From positions 24,919,056-24,983,055 of the forward strand of contig OX940868.1 in NCBI GenBank assembly GCA_954871525.1: DNA of 64,000 nucleotides, in the 5' to 3' direction. Numbering within the stretch: the first letter of the stretch is position 1; each line of letters starts with the position of its first letter. Source of the stretch: Parietaria judaica. Its lineage: Eukaryota; Streptophyta; Magnoliopsida; Rosales; Urticaceae. The notes below the pieces were generated by a model. That model ran no database searches and was not told the DNA's origin. It saw only the letters and a list, made by a program, of their open reading frames with translations. Shown one piece after another: positions 23,457 through 35,499 of this stretch. Both the position numbers and the translations under genes were made by a program.

Positions 23457-24905
23457 AGTTGCTATATATTATTATTTCGTGATCTAATCAATAATAAGTC
23501 GTCTCTCATATTATATGACATGCATCGTAATGCAAAAGCTCAAAAGTCAAAGTTTATGAATATTGTTTGGGTTCTTATCAAAATTTAAACTTAAGCTTAG
23601 TTACTAGCTTAGCAAATGGAAAAACTTCTTAATTTGTAAATCGAATGAAGCTGCTTGATACCAAAGGGAACAACTTCTTTGTAAAATCTGACGTGATATA
23701 TATAGAATCTGCTAACCCTAAATTTGACGTGACATAGAAACTTGTAACATATTGTGTATTACAATTGCCCTTTACGAGTTTTTATCAATTAAAAATGATT
23801 CATAATAATTTTGTTACTTATACCACTAAAAACGTTTTACTCCGTATACACAAATAAATTAAGAACATTAAGTAATTCTTATATCACACTATTGCGTAAT
23901 TTATTTTTCAAAAAACATCATTGCAGAACCTTTTCTCTTTTTTTTTTGTAATCGATCCGTTCTCCTATTTCACTAATTACGTTGAAAAAAATAGTATTTT
24001 TTAATCTTTTTAAAATAAAACTCGACTATTGTTTTGTAGTAGTATTCTCAAATTTTCTTATTAGCATAAAAGAAAAACACTTCACACAATTAAATTGTAA
24101 GATATATTTTATATCAACATTTTAATGGATCAAAGATATTCTACTATAACAATTTAATATAGAATTTAATTTTAAGAATATACGTTTAGAACATTTTTTA
24201 TTTTAAATAACACCTAATTAAGTTACTTATTGCATCAATACATTTATACACCACTTCTATAACAATATGGTTGGCCAAATACCATGAGAGCTGAGCCCGA
24301 AGCTCCTCCGATGCAAGACGGCACAAGTTCCAATATATAATATGCCCTCATTAACCTTAGCTAATCAATCTTTTAATAAGCCTCCTTTAAAACCCTCATT
24401 AAGATGCCACTAAAGCCCACACTATCAAATCTAATAGCTGAATTAATTAACCCCTACTGAAACCTAATCAAATCAACCAACAAGAGCAAAAAAAAATTTA
24501 ATTAATTAATTACCTCCTAATAACTTAATAAAATTGATTAAAACTTGTAGATATAAATAATAAAATATTAAAACATGTATCTATTGTAAGTATTCAAAAA
24601 TTTGTCGGACAAGAAATCCAACTGGTAACTTTATCTTTCGGTAAAACTTCTATTTTATAAATAAATAAAAAATAAATAAAAACCTTAATTCCTTAGTTTA
24701 GGCCAGGTCATTGACTATGGTTTATAACTTTATATCATACTCGCATAAAAATTAGACATTTAATTTATTTTGTGGTGCGATCGCATATTGAAAATTAAAA
24801 AGAACTTGAGGATATCCTTATAAATACTGAGAATAAAATGACAGAATGTTTCTTCAAAATCTATCTCGTGAATCCAGATCAAAGTACCTTGATTTATGCG
24901 CAATA
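22913..24905. other. Long AT-rich spacer upstream of WAK copy 3
   Basis: About 2 kb with no ORF of note. It includes a compound microsatellite (CA)n(TA)n at 23417-23456. Bases 24898-24905 (gcgcaata) are the left target duplication of the hAT element. Confidence 0.5.
23417..23456. repeat. Compound microsatellite (CA)n(TA)n
   Basis: About nine CA units run directly into about eleven TA units. Likely length-polymorphic. Confidence 0.9.
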
Positions 24906-25661
24906 CAGAGCCGTGCCTGAGGGGAGGCGGAGTAGGCGCCCGCCTTTAATAAAAAAAATATTAGGAGCTCCCAGTGTCTCATAAATTTAAAAAAAAAAAA
25001 TTAAGGGCCCCATGTCACATAAATTTTAAAAAAAAATTAGGGACTCCAAAAATTTTAAATTTAAGTGCCCCATTGTCACATTAATTATAAGTTAAAATCA
25101 CTTAAATTAAACTAAGGGGCCCCAAAAAAAATATTAATATTACTTGAATCAAGGGCCCCAAATAAATAAATAAATTAATAGCACAATCAAGTTTCAGATA
25201 TTGACGCGGATGATCTCTTAATTATAAATTTTAAGTGTGAACGTGCCAACCGACAGGAAGAGAGCGATTGAGGTTTTGACTTACATACAAGAATTGGATT
25301 GTAGTTATCCAAATGCTTGGATTGCCTACCGAATCATGCTAACCATACCGGTCATAGTTGTGCATGCAGAAAGAAACTTCTCAAAGTTGAAATTGATCAA
25401 GTCTTATCTTCGATCAACCATGTCTCAAGATAGGTTGAGTGGTTTAGCTACATTGTCTATCGAAAAAGACATGGTCGTGAAACTCGATTATGCAGAGTTG
25501 ATTAGTACTTTTACTTCTAAAAAAGCTAGACGTGTCTTATTTGGATGATAATTTATTTATTATATAAATATTCTATACTTTTATATCAAAACTGAATTTT
25601 GCACTAACGGTAGGGGCCCCCAAAAATTATCCTCGCCTAGGGCCCCGAGAACCCGGCCCTG
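24906..25661 (+). mobile_element. Internally deleted hAT transposon with 8-bp target duplication
   Basis: The ends are CAGAGCCGTGCC and (reverse complement) CAGGGCCGGGTT, the CAGGGCCGG-type terminus of plant hAT elements. Flanking 8-mers gcgcaata (24898-24905) and gagcaata (25662-25669) differ at one base, fitting the hAT target-site size. Subterminal 'ggggcccc' words are frequent. Inside is the 3' end of a transposase gene. Confidence 0.88.
25237..25548 (+). pseudogene. C-terminal fragment of a hAT transposase (ZMYM1/TTF-type)
   Basis: The open frame encodes ~103 residues with YPNAWIAYRIMLTIPVIV, HAERNFSKLKLIKSYLRS, MSQDRLSGLATLSIEK and KKARRVLF. This is the hAT dimerisation domain typical of plant zinc-finger MYM/TTF-type transposases. 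There is no ATG at its beginning (GTG at 25237). The BED/TTF finger and catalytic core are absent, so it is an inert remnant of the surrounding element. Confidence 0.88.
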
Positions 25662-25812
25662 GAGCAATACAAGCTAGAGCTCCAAGATTGTGCTAGACAT
25701 GCAAAATTTAAAGTTGAAAGAACTCTCACTAAGAAGCCCCCAACAAACACCCAACAAATAGAAGGCAAGTTATTCAAATACATGCACGCGTGCGAATTCT
25801 TTGATCATCGTT

Positions 25813-28800
25813 CTAGCGTCCATCGTTGTACGGCGCTAAGATTAACTGGCTTTGCATGCTGTCGTACACACCCGTGTTTGTACCGCTCGAACCGCATTCT
25901 ATATCGTGACTCTGAGAAGGATCAATCGAAGGCGAATTAAGCAAATACTCGCTCTCCTCGTCTCCAAAATGCTCATCTTTCACCCACGGATGCTTCAAAG
26001 TGGCTCCAATCAGTCCGTCTAGCACCATCGCCACTTCCTTCATTGCAGGCCTCTCTTCGCCTCTTATCCTCAGACACCTCTTCGTGAGATCCGCAACCTC
26101 TTTGATCGTTCCCATGTTTGAGTCATCAGCAATATCTTTGTCTACTATACTATGCAATTGGTAATCAGTTTTTACCGAGAGAAACGACATCGCTAAGTTG
26201 CTTGCGGTGCCCTCCGTTTTAAGAAAAGAGAGCGCTTTCTTGCCGGTTAGTAGCTCTGCTAAAACGACGCCGAAGCTGTACACGTCACTTTTGTCGTTCA
26301 ATTGGCTGGATTGGAGGTATTCAGGGTCTAGGTATCCAATTGTCCCTTGCACGAGAGTCGATAGCTCGTCTTGATCGAGAGGAACGAGCCTTGAAGTACC
26401 GAAATCCGCAACCTTCGCTGTGTAGTTTTGGTCGAGCAGTATGTTCATAGTCTTTATATCTCTGTGAAGAATCGGCGTGTTGGTTTCGGAGTGCAAGTAG
26501 GCTAAGGCTCCGGCAGTTTCGGCTGCGATCTTCAATCTCTGGCCCCATGAAAGTGACGGTTCATCCGAAACTCTCTTGTGAATCTTCTCGTAGAGCGTGC
26601 CGTTTGTGATGAACTCGTAGACTAATATCGGAACTTCTGTGTCCAAGCAACAGCCTAAGAGCTTGACCACGTTCTTGTGGTTGATCTGCATGAGCAGGAT
26701 CACCTCGTTGATGAACTGCTCTGTCTGCTGCTCAGTCTGTGTTTGGGCCCCGATTTTCGGCTTCTTTATGGCGACAACTCGGTTATCGGGCAACGTTCCT
26801 TTGTAAACTGTTCCGTAGCCTCCTTCGCCCACGATTTCTTGGTAATTGCTGGTGGCCCTGATTAGCTCTTCCCTTAGAGAAGATCTTGGCCGTCTCGAAC
26901 GACCCCTTTTGGTGAGCCGTAGAGAGTCTTCGCTGTAGCATTAATCCTCCGTTTTGCTCGAAGAATTTCTCCTTCTGTCTGATGAGTTTTTGTTTCTTGT
27001 GGCCTAAGCATAGCATCAGAATCAACAGAACCAAGGCTACGACTCCCGAGCTTATGCCTACGTGTACAATAGAACCTCGGTAAATTAATAACCTTACTAA
27101 ATAATATTTTTATGTTTTTGACTGAGGACCAACTTTTATTAATATATATAATCTGCTAAATTATAATATAATAAGTTTTTATGGAACGTACATTAATTAA
27201 TCCCATTTGAACAAAATAAAAAATAACATTACTAACTAGTTATAAAATTACTATAAAAAAAATCTTTAGATAACTAATTGTGGAATCATGTAAACAAATA
27301 ATAACCTTGCATCAAACATATTGTTGTAATAAACAAAAAATTAAATATTTATATGTGGATATATTTTAAATAGAATCTTTGCTTTGTAGTAAATTGAATT
27401 GTATATGAGATTTAGTCCCACAAGACTTTTATACGATGTAGTTGCCTAGTTAGACTTGTATAATTTATTGCATCTACGCTTCTCTTTGTATAATTTATTT
27501 GATGTACATATAATCCATTGATATTCTTAATTTAGCGGGATTGATATTTTTAATAAAAACTTTTATATGATTGATGTCCTTTTTTGATATTATCAAATTA
27601 GTATCCTTGATATTCTAAAAGAGACATATTTATTAGCTTTGATTATTTTTGTAGTTAATTCTCTGTTAATTAATATTTTGTTACTTTATATATTAATAGA
27701 TTTCATTCATTTATATAGATCATACTTATTACTTATATATTTTGAAGTTAAAGATATATTAGGGTAAATTTATATAAGTAATACTACCTTGAAGTATAAA
27801 AAATTTCAAAGCATATCCCTTCCTAATTTTATTTTGTCGTGTATTAAAAGTACCAAAAATAACTCTTTTTTTTCGTGTTACCCTAAGTTCTAAGTGACTT
27901 CTATGATGACTCGTGAGTCAAATTTCACTTGTCACCCTTTTTACAAACCTATGTATTCCACTATACCCCGAATTTGAAGATGTAGTTAACCCCGAAGTCG
28001 GAGTTTGTAACCCCACATTTGGGGTTAGCATCTCCGACTTTGTCACTTTAGTAAACAAGCCCTAGATCTTGCATGGGACCATTGAAATCCGACTTCGGGA
28101 TTAGCATCAACTACATCGGTGTTATTATCTCCATTGTTGGTTATGCTAAAAATAAGTGACAATTGACATTTGGCGGATGTGTCGTAAAAAAAGTCACTTG
28201 GAACTTATGGTGTATATGAGAAAAAGCTATTTTTAGTACTTTTACGACGACAAAATAAAATTACGAATGTGCCGTGAAATTTTGTGTACTTCAAAATACT
28301 TGTACTGTTGTGTGTATATATCTTATAGCACAACAAGTAATACTGGATTGAGAGAACATTCCCAAAGGAAGATAGAGAATAAGAGCTCTCGATACGCCAC
28401 TTTTGTTTTCGACGCACATAGTTCCTTCAGTTAATGTGTAACCTTTGGAGCATAAGCAGTCGTAACTTCCAGGCGTGTTTCTGCAAGTCCCATTGCACCG
28501 CTTTTCAATCATGCATTCATCAATATCTGAATTTATACATCATCAATTGATAAACAGATCAATTGTATCAGAGTCAGTGCCGCATAGAGCTTTTTAGCTT
28601 GTATCATTCAAGTCAAAGTTCCTAATATTCGTGAGGCAACTTTACATTAAAAAACACTCAGTCACTCACCAATCAGAAGGATGAAACTCGGACCGATAGT
28701 TTTGTACCGGTATTGTTTTTACAAATTCCGATAGTAGCTTTGTAGAAAAGGATTATCCATAACAGGGAACCAAATTGTGACTCACAAAAAATTAATTCGT

Positions 28801-30539
28801 CAATTTTGAAAATAATATTAAAAACCGGACCGGCAAATACTCGTTTCTGAAATATTAAAGAAAGTGATGGTATAGAAACAAGTTTTTAACCGGAAATATA
28901 TGCAACTATACCGCTACAAATTTTGTTAAAGTAATACAGTAGAGCTTCGCATAAAAAAATATTTTTGTTCAGTCCTAACTTAGGACCAACAAGCCAATTA
29001 ATTATTTTCAGAATTTATAAAATAATATTTAAATATATATATATACACATACCACTTGATTTATAAATTAATTATTCAATATAGATAAAAACAGTATCAA
29101 CTTAACTAATTATGAAGTAACTATAAATATAATATCATATGGCCTAACTATAACAGTGAATATTTTTTTTTAATAAAAGATAAACACAACTATCTAATTA
29201 TATAATTTTTAAAAAATATGATTCTAAAACTATTTATTTTACAATAATTAAAACAAAAAAGAAGCTATATGTCACTTTTCTTATTTAATCTCATAGGTCT
29301 ATGTATGATGATCTCTTGATATTCTTAATATTAGTATCATAATAAAAAAAAAATCATACTTGATATGTTAAATAGAGCATTTTCTTTTTGTTAGTTACAA
29401 TAATTATATAGTTATTACTTAATTAATTTAGTTAGAAATTAGTAAATTATTAATCTAAATATATAAACTAATAAACTAATGATTCTACAATAAATATTTT
29501 GGTCTCGATTATCAATTTACACAAGTTCGTACTTGAAAAAAATTAATAAGCTCGCTTAAACTATATTTAAGTTTAATTCAATTTATAAAAAATATAATTA
29601 AATTAATAAATTCGATAATATAATACTTATTTTGTTCACTAGGTAATGGTTACCTCGGCAGCCACCAGGGTGGTACGGATTTCCTTCATAACCAGGCAGG
29701 CACTGGCAAAGATACCCAACTCCGGTCGAGGAGTTCACACAGCCGCTGTTTCGCTTACAGTAAGTCACATTCCGGGCCGCTTTGGCCTGCTCGCAGGACT
29801 GACTCCCCACCGACCAATCGACGATCATTGGAAGCTTTCTCTTGCTGTTTAGATTCTGGAAGCTCGAGATGCCGGAGAAGTTGAACCCCTCCCTCTGTAC
29901 GGTGAAGGCGTAGCTGCAGGGGTTGAAGTCCCAGATCTCGGAGTGGTTGGAGTAGCTGTCTAGCCTTACCGTCCGGTTCATAAGCCCTGCTGGGATCTTC
30001 GCCTCGCAGCAGCCCACGCCGGAGCATGACCCGCCTATTATGGCGGTTTTGTCGTTGCAGATCGACATACAGCCCGTCGTGAATCTCTCCCCCGCGAGGT
30101 TGTATCCTTGTACTATTGCATAGGTGTCGCAGCCGACGGCGAAGAAGACGTTCTTGGTGGAGGAGATTGTGAAACTGTAGAAACGGGAGAACCGTATCCG
30201 GGCATTGTTCGACCTCTCTCTATCGGCCATACCCGACTTCGTGTAGCAGTCTCGTCCGATGAACTGCATGATCTGTAGCTCACCGGTGTCGGCAGATATA
30301 GCAGTGATGTTGACGTTGCTACTGCCGAGGAACGCCGTCCCGGCAGTGACGTTGCAAGTGATGTTGAACTTTGCTTCCAAGTAGCAACCCTCGCCGACGC
30401 CGAACGGGTACGCAATGTCCACCGAGCCGCAACGGTCGAGGCAGCCGGGCATTACTTGTGCGGCTCTACCGGTGTTGGCGGCGCAGCAGATGATCACCAA
30501 CGTGGCAGCGATCAATCCGGAAGCATATCGGAGACTCAT
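25813..30539 (-). pseudogene. Wall-associated kinase copy 4, broken by a frameshift and a lost splice donor
   Basis: The exon plan of its sisters is retained: 30539-29654 (signal peptide, GUB_WAK_bind, EGF-like), 28526-28362 (DIDEC EGF, RCNGTC type), 27057-25813 (transmembrane, kinase). Two lesions are visible. (1) After exon 2 the donor reads GG|gaatg where the four sisters have GG|gt; bases 28360-28361 give GA instead of GT. (2) The kinase exon is 1245 bp, one more than copy 2 (1244). The extra base lies near 26870-26875, just after KIFS, and throws the frame before [11 protein letters not shown]; downstream the kinase (HRDIK, DFGTSR, LDPEY) is open. Intron 2 is enlarged to ~1.3 kb and is AT-rich. 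The ectodomain alone could still be translated. A sequencing error could explain one lesion, hardly both. Confidence 0.88.
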
Positions 30540-30608
30540 TGTTTCTCCGTAGGGTTTGGATAAATGAGATTGTATTTCCTTATATACGCATAAATTATGA
30601 GAAACCAG

Positions 30609-30660
30609 TGGTTGAATAGGTCAATGAACCAAGTCATCGTTGACGGCCAAAGAAGGCCTC
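30609..30660 (-). promoter_or_regulatory. Shared upstream block of WAK copy 4
   Basis: The + strand reads gtggttgaataggtcaatga then accaagtcatcgttgacgg and ccaaagaaggcctc, about 70-120 bp upstream of the ATG. The first 32 bases match copy 5 exactly. It includes TTGAC cores on both strands. A TATA-like cttatata lies at ~30577-30584. Confidence 0.5.
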
Positions 30661-31964
30661 TTACGCTTGGGATAATTGATACATATTCAATGCATTACAG
30701 CTGATAAATGGAGAAATAGAAAATCATGATATGTATACATATAATTTTTTAATTGCCAAATGTATATATGCAAATTTAATAAAGGGTATTACAGTATGCC
30801 AAGTACAGACATTAATTATTAATGGGTTGATTACTGTGGCACGTGTTTATAAATTGCTTTTATCAATTAATTTAAGAGACAACTTTGAAAAAAAAATGCA
30901 TAAAATTTGACCAACCGAGATTGTTGAGGTCCAAAATTAATATAAAAAAAAATAGCGACAAAAATATCAAAAGTTGATATTATACAAGGCAATACAATTT
31001 TTTGTCAAATTACTTCGTTACTAGACAAAAAAAAATATACATATTGCTCATATTTGTTGACGGATTTTGATTACTTTTCTCGCTATTTTTTATTTGAACT
31101 ATTACTGCTGCATGGTTAATAATCGAGTAGTTTTTTACTAGAATTATAATTGGCTTTAGTTCGTTGATTCGTTGAAGCTTCATTCAAAAGGTCAATAATT
31201 AAGTCAATGGTTAGTCGTCTCTATTACTTCGTGGAAACTATACATCATATATATATGTTCATGCAAGTTGAAATCCTACTCGAATATTTCGCTGACTGTG
31301 TAAGTCCTTGTAATATTCATAGTCGAATATATTGTGTCAGGATTCCAAACTACAAGACGAACTCAGTCACTAACTTATATACAAAAGCTATTAAAAGATT
31401 TATAATGTCTCAGTGATATGAGTCAATACTGTCGCCTAGTTGATGTATTATAGCACTTATTATTTACTAATTATATATATAGTATACATATGTGGCTCAT
31501 GTCACCTATTCTTGTGAAATTGAGATACACCGTGTTTACTACTATGGTGAAAAGTTTGCACAGATTAGTAACGAGAAACTTTTCTAGAGCGTTTTAAAGG
31601 CCATATAATCTCTCGAAGAGGAGGGAGGTCGTTTTTCGACCTCCCAAGAATCGGCTAGGGGACGGAGGAACAGCCACCGTGTGTTTATCGCACGGAGTTG
31701 CAATAACTACAACCGCCTTTTCTTCATTGTTCAGCTCTCCAATACTCACGGAATGGTCAATTGAGTAAAAACATGGCATGTACAAAACAGACTTATATTA
31801 TTTTGCAGTTAAAGAACCTTCAAATACCCGGAAACGGTAGATGCTAAATTATAAGCTCAAAGCACATACAAATTTAAAAAAATTAACGGGAAGATAAATT
31901 ATTACAAGACTTGTTTATTTAACAACACATTAATTATCCCAAGATATCTTATTTGATCAGCGTT
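30661..31964. other. Spacer between WAK copies 4 and 5
   Basis: AT-rich. Two 63-69-codon open frames (31207-31416 +, 31594-31785 -) show no domain. No RNA gene or transposon end was recognised. Confidence 0.5.
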
Positions 31965-34944
31965 CTATCGCCCGTCGTTGTATGGCGCCATTATTAACTG
32001 GCTTTGTATGCTGTCGTACACACCCGTGATCGTACCGCTCGAACCACATTCTACATCACAGCTCCGAGAAGGGTCAATCGGACCAAGCAAATATTCAGTC
32101 TCCTCGTCGCGGAGATGCTCATCTTTCTCCCATATGTGCGTCGAAGTCGATCGAATCAGACCCTCTAGCACCGTTGTCACTTCTTTCATCGTAGGCCTCT
32201 CGTCGCCTCTTATCCTCAAACACCTCTTCGTAAGATCCGCAGCTTCTCTGATCTCTCCCATGTTTTCCTCGCCAGCGATGTCCTTGTCAACGACTCTGCG
32301 CAATTCGTCGTCATTTTTCACAGAGAGAAACGACAATGCTAAGTTACTGGTGGTACCCTCTGTTTTAAGAAAAGTGAGAGCTCTCTTTCCGGTTAGAAGC
32401 TCTGCCAAAACGACTCCGAAGCTGTATACGTCGCTTTTTTCGGTTAGCTGGCTGGATTGGAGATATTCAGGGTCTAAGTATCCTATCGTTCCCTGCACGA
32501 GAGTCGATAGCTCGTCTTGATCGACAGGAACGAGCCTTGATGTACCGAAATCCGCAACCTTCGCTGTGAAGTTTTGATCGAGCAGTATGTTCATAGTCTT
32601 TATATCTCTGTGAAGAATCGGCGTATTGGTCTCGGTGTGCAAGTAGGTTAAGGCTCCGGCAGTTTCGGCTGCAATCTTCAATCTCTGGCCCCATGAAAGT
32701 GACGGTTCATCCGAGACTCTCTTGTGAATCTTGTCGTAGAGAGTGCCGTTTGTAATGAGCTCGTAGACTAATATCGGAACTTCGGTGTCCAAGCAGCAGC
32801 CTAAGAGCTTGACCATGTTCTTGTGGTTGATCTGCATGAGCAAGATCACCTCGTTGATGAACTGCTCCGTCTGTGACTCGCTCTTCGTTTGAGACCCAAT
32901 TTTCGGCTTCTTTACCGCAACCACGCGGTTATCGGGCAATGTTCCCTTGTAAACCGTTCCGTAACCTCCTTCACCGACAAGTTCCTGGTAATTGTTAGTG
33001 GCCATGATCAGCTCGTCCTCTGAGAAGATCTTCGCGGTCTCAAACGACCCCTTTTGGTGCGCTGGCAAGAGCCTCCGTTGCAGCATCAGGCCTCCGTTTT
33101 GTTGGAAGAATTTAACTTTCTCCTGGATGAGTTTTCGTTTGTTGTGGCCTGAGCACAGCATCAGAATCAACAAAGCCAACGCCAACACGCCTATGCTTAC
33201 GCCTGCGTGTGTTTTCAGCATATGCTACAAGTTAACAACTCTTCTATATAAAAACTAGGGATGAAACTTGAAGAATTTAACCTTTTCTGTCTGTCCCTGT
33301 CCCTAAAACCAGAAAAAAATGTATTTCCCGGTTCTGGTTCTGGTCAAAAAGTCGTCCCGGCTTTATTTTCAAACCCAGGACCAAATTTCGAAGAAAAAAA
33401 AAATGAACCAGGAAAAAATTCAGGACAAAATGAAAAAAATACAAAACACCAGGTTCAAATTATTAAAATCAAATACCAAATCCAAAATTTAAAACATAAG
33501 AACATAATCCAATATATTTTCAAGCCATAAGCAACATTACCATATAATAAAATTTAAAAAATTATATATCTATATTTAAAACCGGAATTGAAGAAAAAAA
33601 ACGGAAATTTAAGGTGTCGTTCCTGCTCCAGTTCCCGGATTAAAACAAAATTTCCTTTTTTTTTTCTACAACCAGTCCGTGACCGATACTGGAACCGGGA
33701 CAAAACCGAGAACCGTGGTTCGTGTACGAAATTTGTAAACCCTAATAAAAACTAGATATTACTGAATAAGATATAGAAAACTTACCCAATGGAACGTAGA
33801 TGATAAAAGCGCTTACTTTGTCATTTTTACTCTTCTTTTCGCAGATAGTTCGATTGGTTGAGCTTAATGTGTAGCCTTTCCAACATTAACAGGTGAAGTT
33901 ACCGGGTGTGTTTGTGCATGTTCCAGCAGTGCAAGGGCTTCCCTTCGTGCATTCATCAATATCTGATGGTACGGATTTCCTTGTTCAATTATGTATGTAT
34001 ATATAGACTTTAGAGAGAGGTACTGTTAGTGAGCTAATTAATAATATACCTTGGCAACCATCGGGATGGTACGGGTTTCCTTCGTAACCAGAGAAGCACT
34101 CGCAAAGATACCCGAATCCGGTTTTCGATTCCTTACATTTGCTATTTCCGTTACAGTAAGTCACATTCCGGGCGGCCTTGGCCTCCTCGCAGGACTGACT
34201 CCCCACCGACCAATCGATGATCACCGGAAGTTTCTTAATGCTACTCAAATACTCAAAACTCGAGATGCCGGAGAACTTGAACTTCCCATTCTGCACGGCG
34301 AAAGCGTAGCTGCAGGGGTTGAAGTCCCAGATGTAAGAGTGGTTGTAGTAGCTTCGCAGCGTCACCGTCTGGTTCTTGAGCTCCGGCAGGATTGGGGTCT
34401 TGCAGCAGCCCACACCAGAGCACGAGCCGCCTGTATCAATTGAGGTTTTGTTGTTGCAGATCGACATACAGCCCGTCATGAAGTACTCGCTGGCGAGGTT
34501 GTAGCCTTGGACGATAGCAGAGGTGTCGCAGCCGATGGCGTAGAACTCGTTCTCGGTTGAGGAGATGGTAAATTTGTAGGCGTCGGGGAACGACATCAAG
34601 GTATCGGAATTCGACTCGACCAGATCACCAGACTTTGTGTAGCATTGTCTTCCAATGAACAGCATGATCTGCAGTTCGCCAGAGTCAGTGAGTATTCCGG
34701 TGACGTCTATGTTGCCTGTACCGAGGTATGGCGTGTAATTTGTCCCGTTGGTGACAGTGCAACTGATGCGGAACCTCCTATCGAAGTAACAGTTCCCCTC
34801 GCCGATACCAAACGGGTACGGAATCTCCACCTCCCCACAGCGGTCTTGGCAGCCTGGCATCGCCATTTGTGCGGCTTCAGCGGTGCAGCATATGGCCAAC
34901 ATGGCAAAGATCAACCGGCCGGCAGTATATTCAAAACTACTCAT
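31965..34944 (-). pseudogene. Wall-associated kinase copy 5, one in-frame stop in the EGF exon
   Basis: Exons 34944-34050, 33962-33786, 33202-31965 join in phase with GT-AG borders and would give 769 residues but for one codon. In exon 2 the third-last Cys-X-Cys reads TGT TAA TGT (stop at 33889-33887), where sisters have a sense codon between the cysteines (CTC, CSC, CLC). A transcript would yield a secreted ectodomain of ~323 residues without membrane anchor or kinase. The rest looks under recent constraint: signal peptide, PGCQDRCG..EIPYPFG, IIDWSVGSQSCEEAK, and a full RD kinase ([34 protein letters not shown]). The ectodomain and kinase resemble copy 3, the EGF exon copy 1 (TKGSPCT). A 489-bp MITE sits in intron 2. 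Confidence 0.85.
33256..33744. mobile_element. hAT-type MITE in intron 2 of WAK copy 5
   Basis: Perfect 8-bp direct repeats ATAAAAAC (33248-33255 and 33745-33752) flank ends TAGGGATGAAAC and (reverse complement) TAGGGTTTACAA. The inside is rich in ccggttc/accaggac words. There is no coding capacity. The ends resemble those of the element at 62791-63362. Confidence 0.85.
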
Positions 34945-35076
34945 TGTTTTTTCAATAATTTTTTGAAATGTATATCCGCTATTTTATTTTATTTTTAATT
35001 TTTCCCAGTAGAGATTGGAGAAACGAGTTTATATTGATGATAACCAGTCCCGTCTGTGTATGTGTGATGAAAGATC

Positions 35077-35140
35077 AGTGGTTGAATAGGTCAATGAACC
35101 AAGTCATAGTCGAGAGTTGACTCATAAAGAAGACCTTATT
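35077..35140 (-). promoter_or_regulatory. Shared upstream block of WAK copy 5
   Basis: The + strand reads cagtggttgaataggtcaat then gaaccaagtcatagtcgaga and gttgactcataaagaagacc, about 135-195 bp upstream of the ATG. TTGACT is a W-box core. Its order and wording match copies 2 and 4. Confidence 0.5.
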
Positions 35141-35499
35141 AAAGCGTTAAAAACTCTTTTCGTAATCGTAGAAACATTTTTTGCTCTTAAATTGCCTATT
35201 ATCTTTATGATAAAGTTGCTTAATGGAGTATTAGAGTGATAATCAATGAAATTAATTCCCATAGAATATGTGTCGAAAGTTGTATTGAAATAATGGATCT
35301 ATAAGTCTTGTTAGTCGTCTCTATTATTCGTGGAAAGCGTGCTCAAGTAAAGTGACAATGTTAATTAAAAAGTGTGGTCCTAGTACATCATTGTTTTCTT
35401 GGACCATATTAATAGTGGATACAAACTATTTTCTGAGCCGTCTTAAGAGTGTAATTGTAAGTCGTTTCCATGTTTTGTAAGTCTGTGCTTGCTTGTAAG

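Noticed and set aside
31207..31785. Two short ORFs between WAK copies 4 and 5
   Set aside because: No domains, no splice continuation, chance length in AT-rich DNA.
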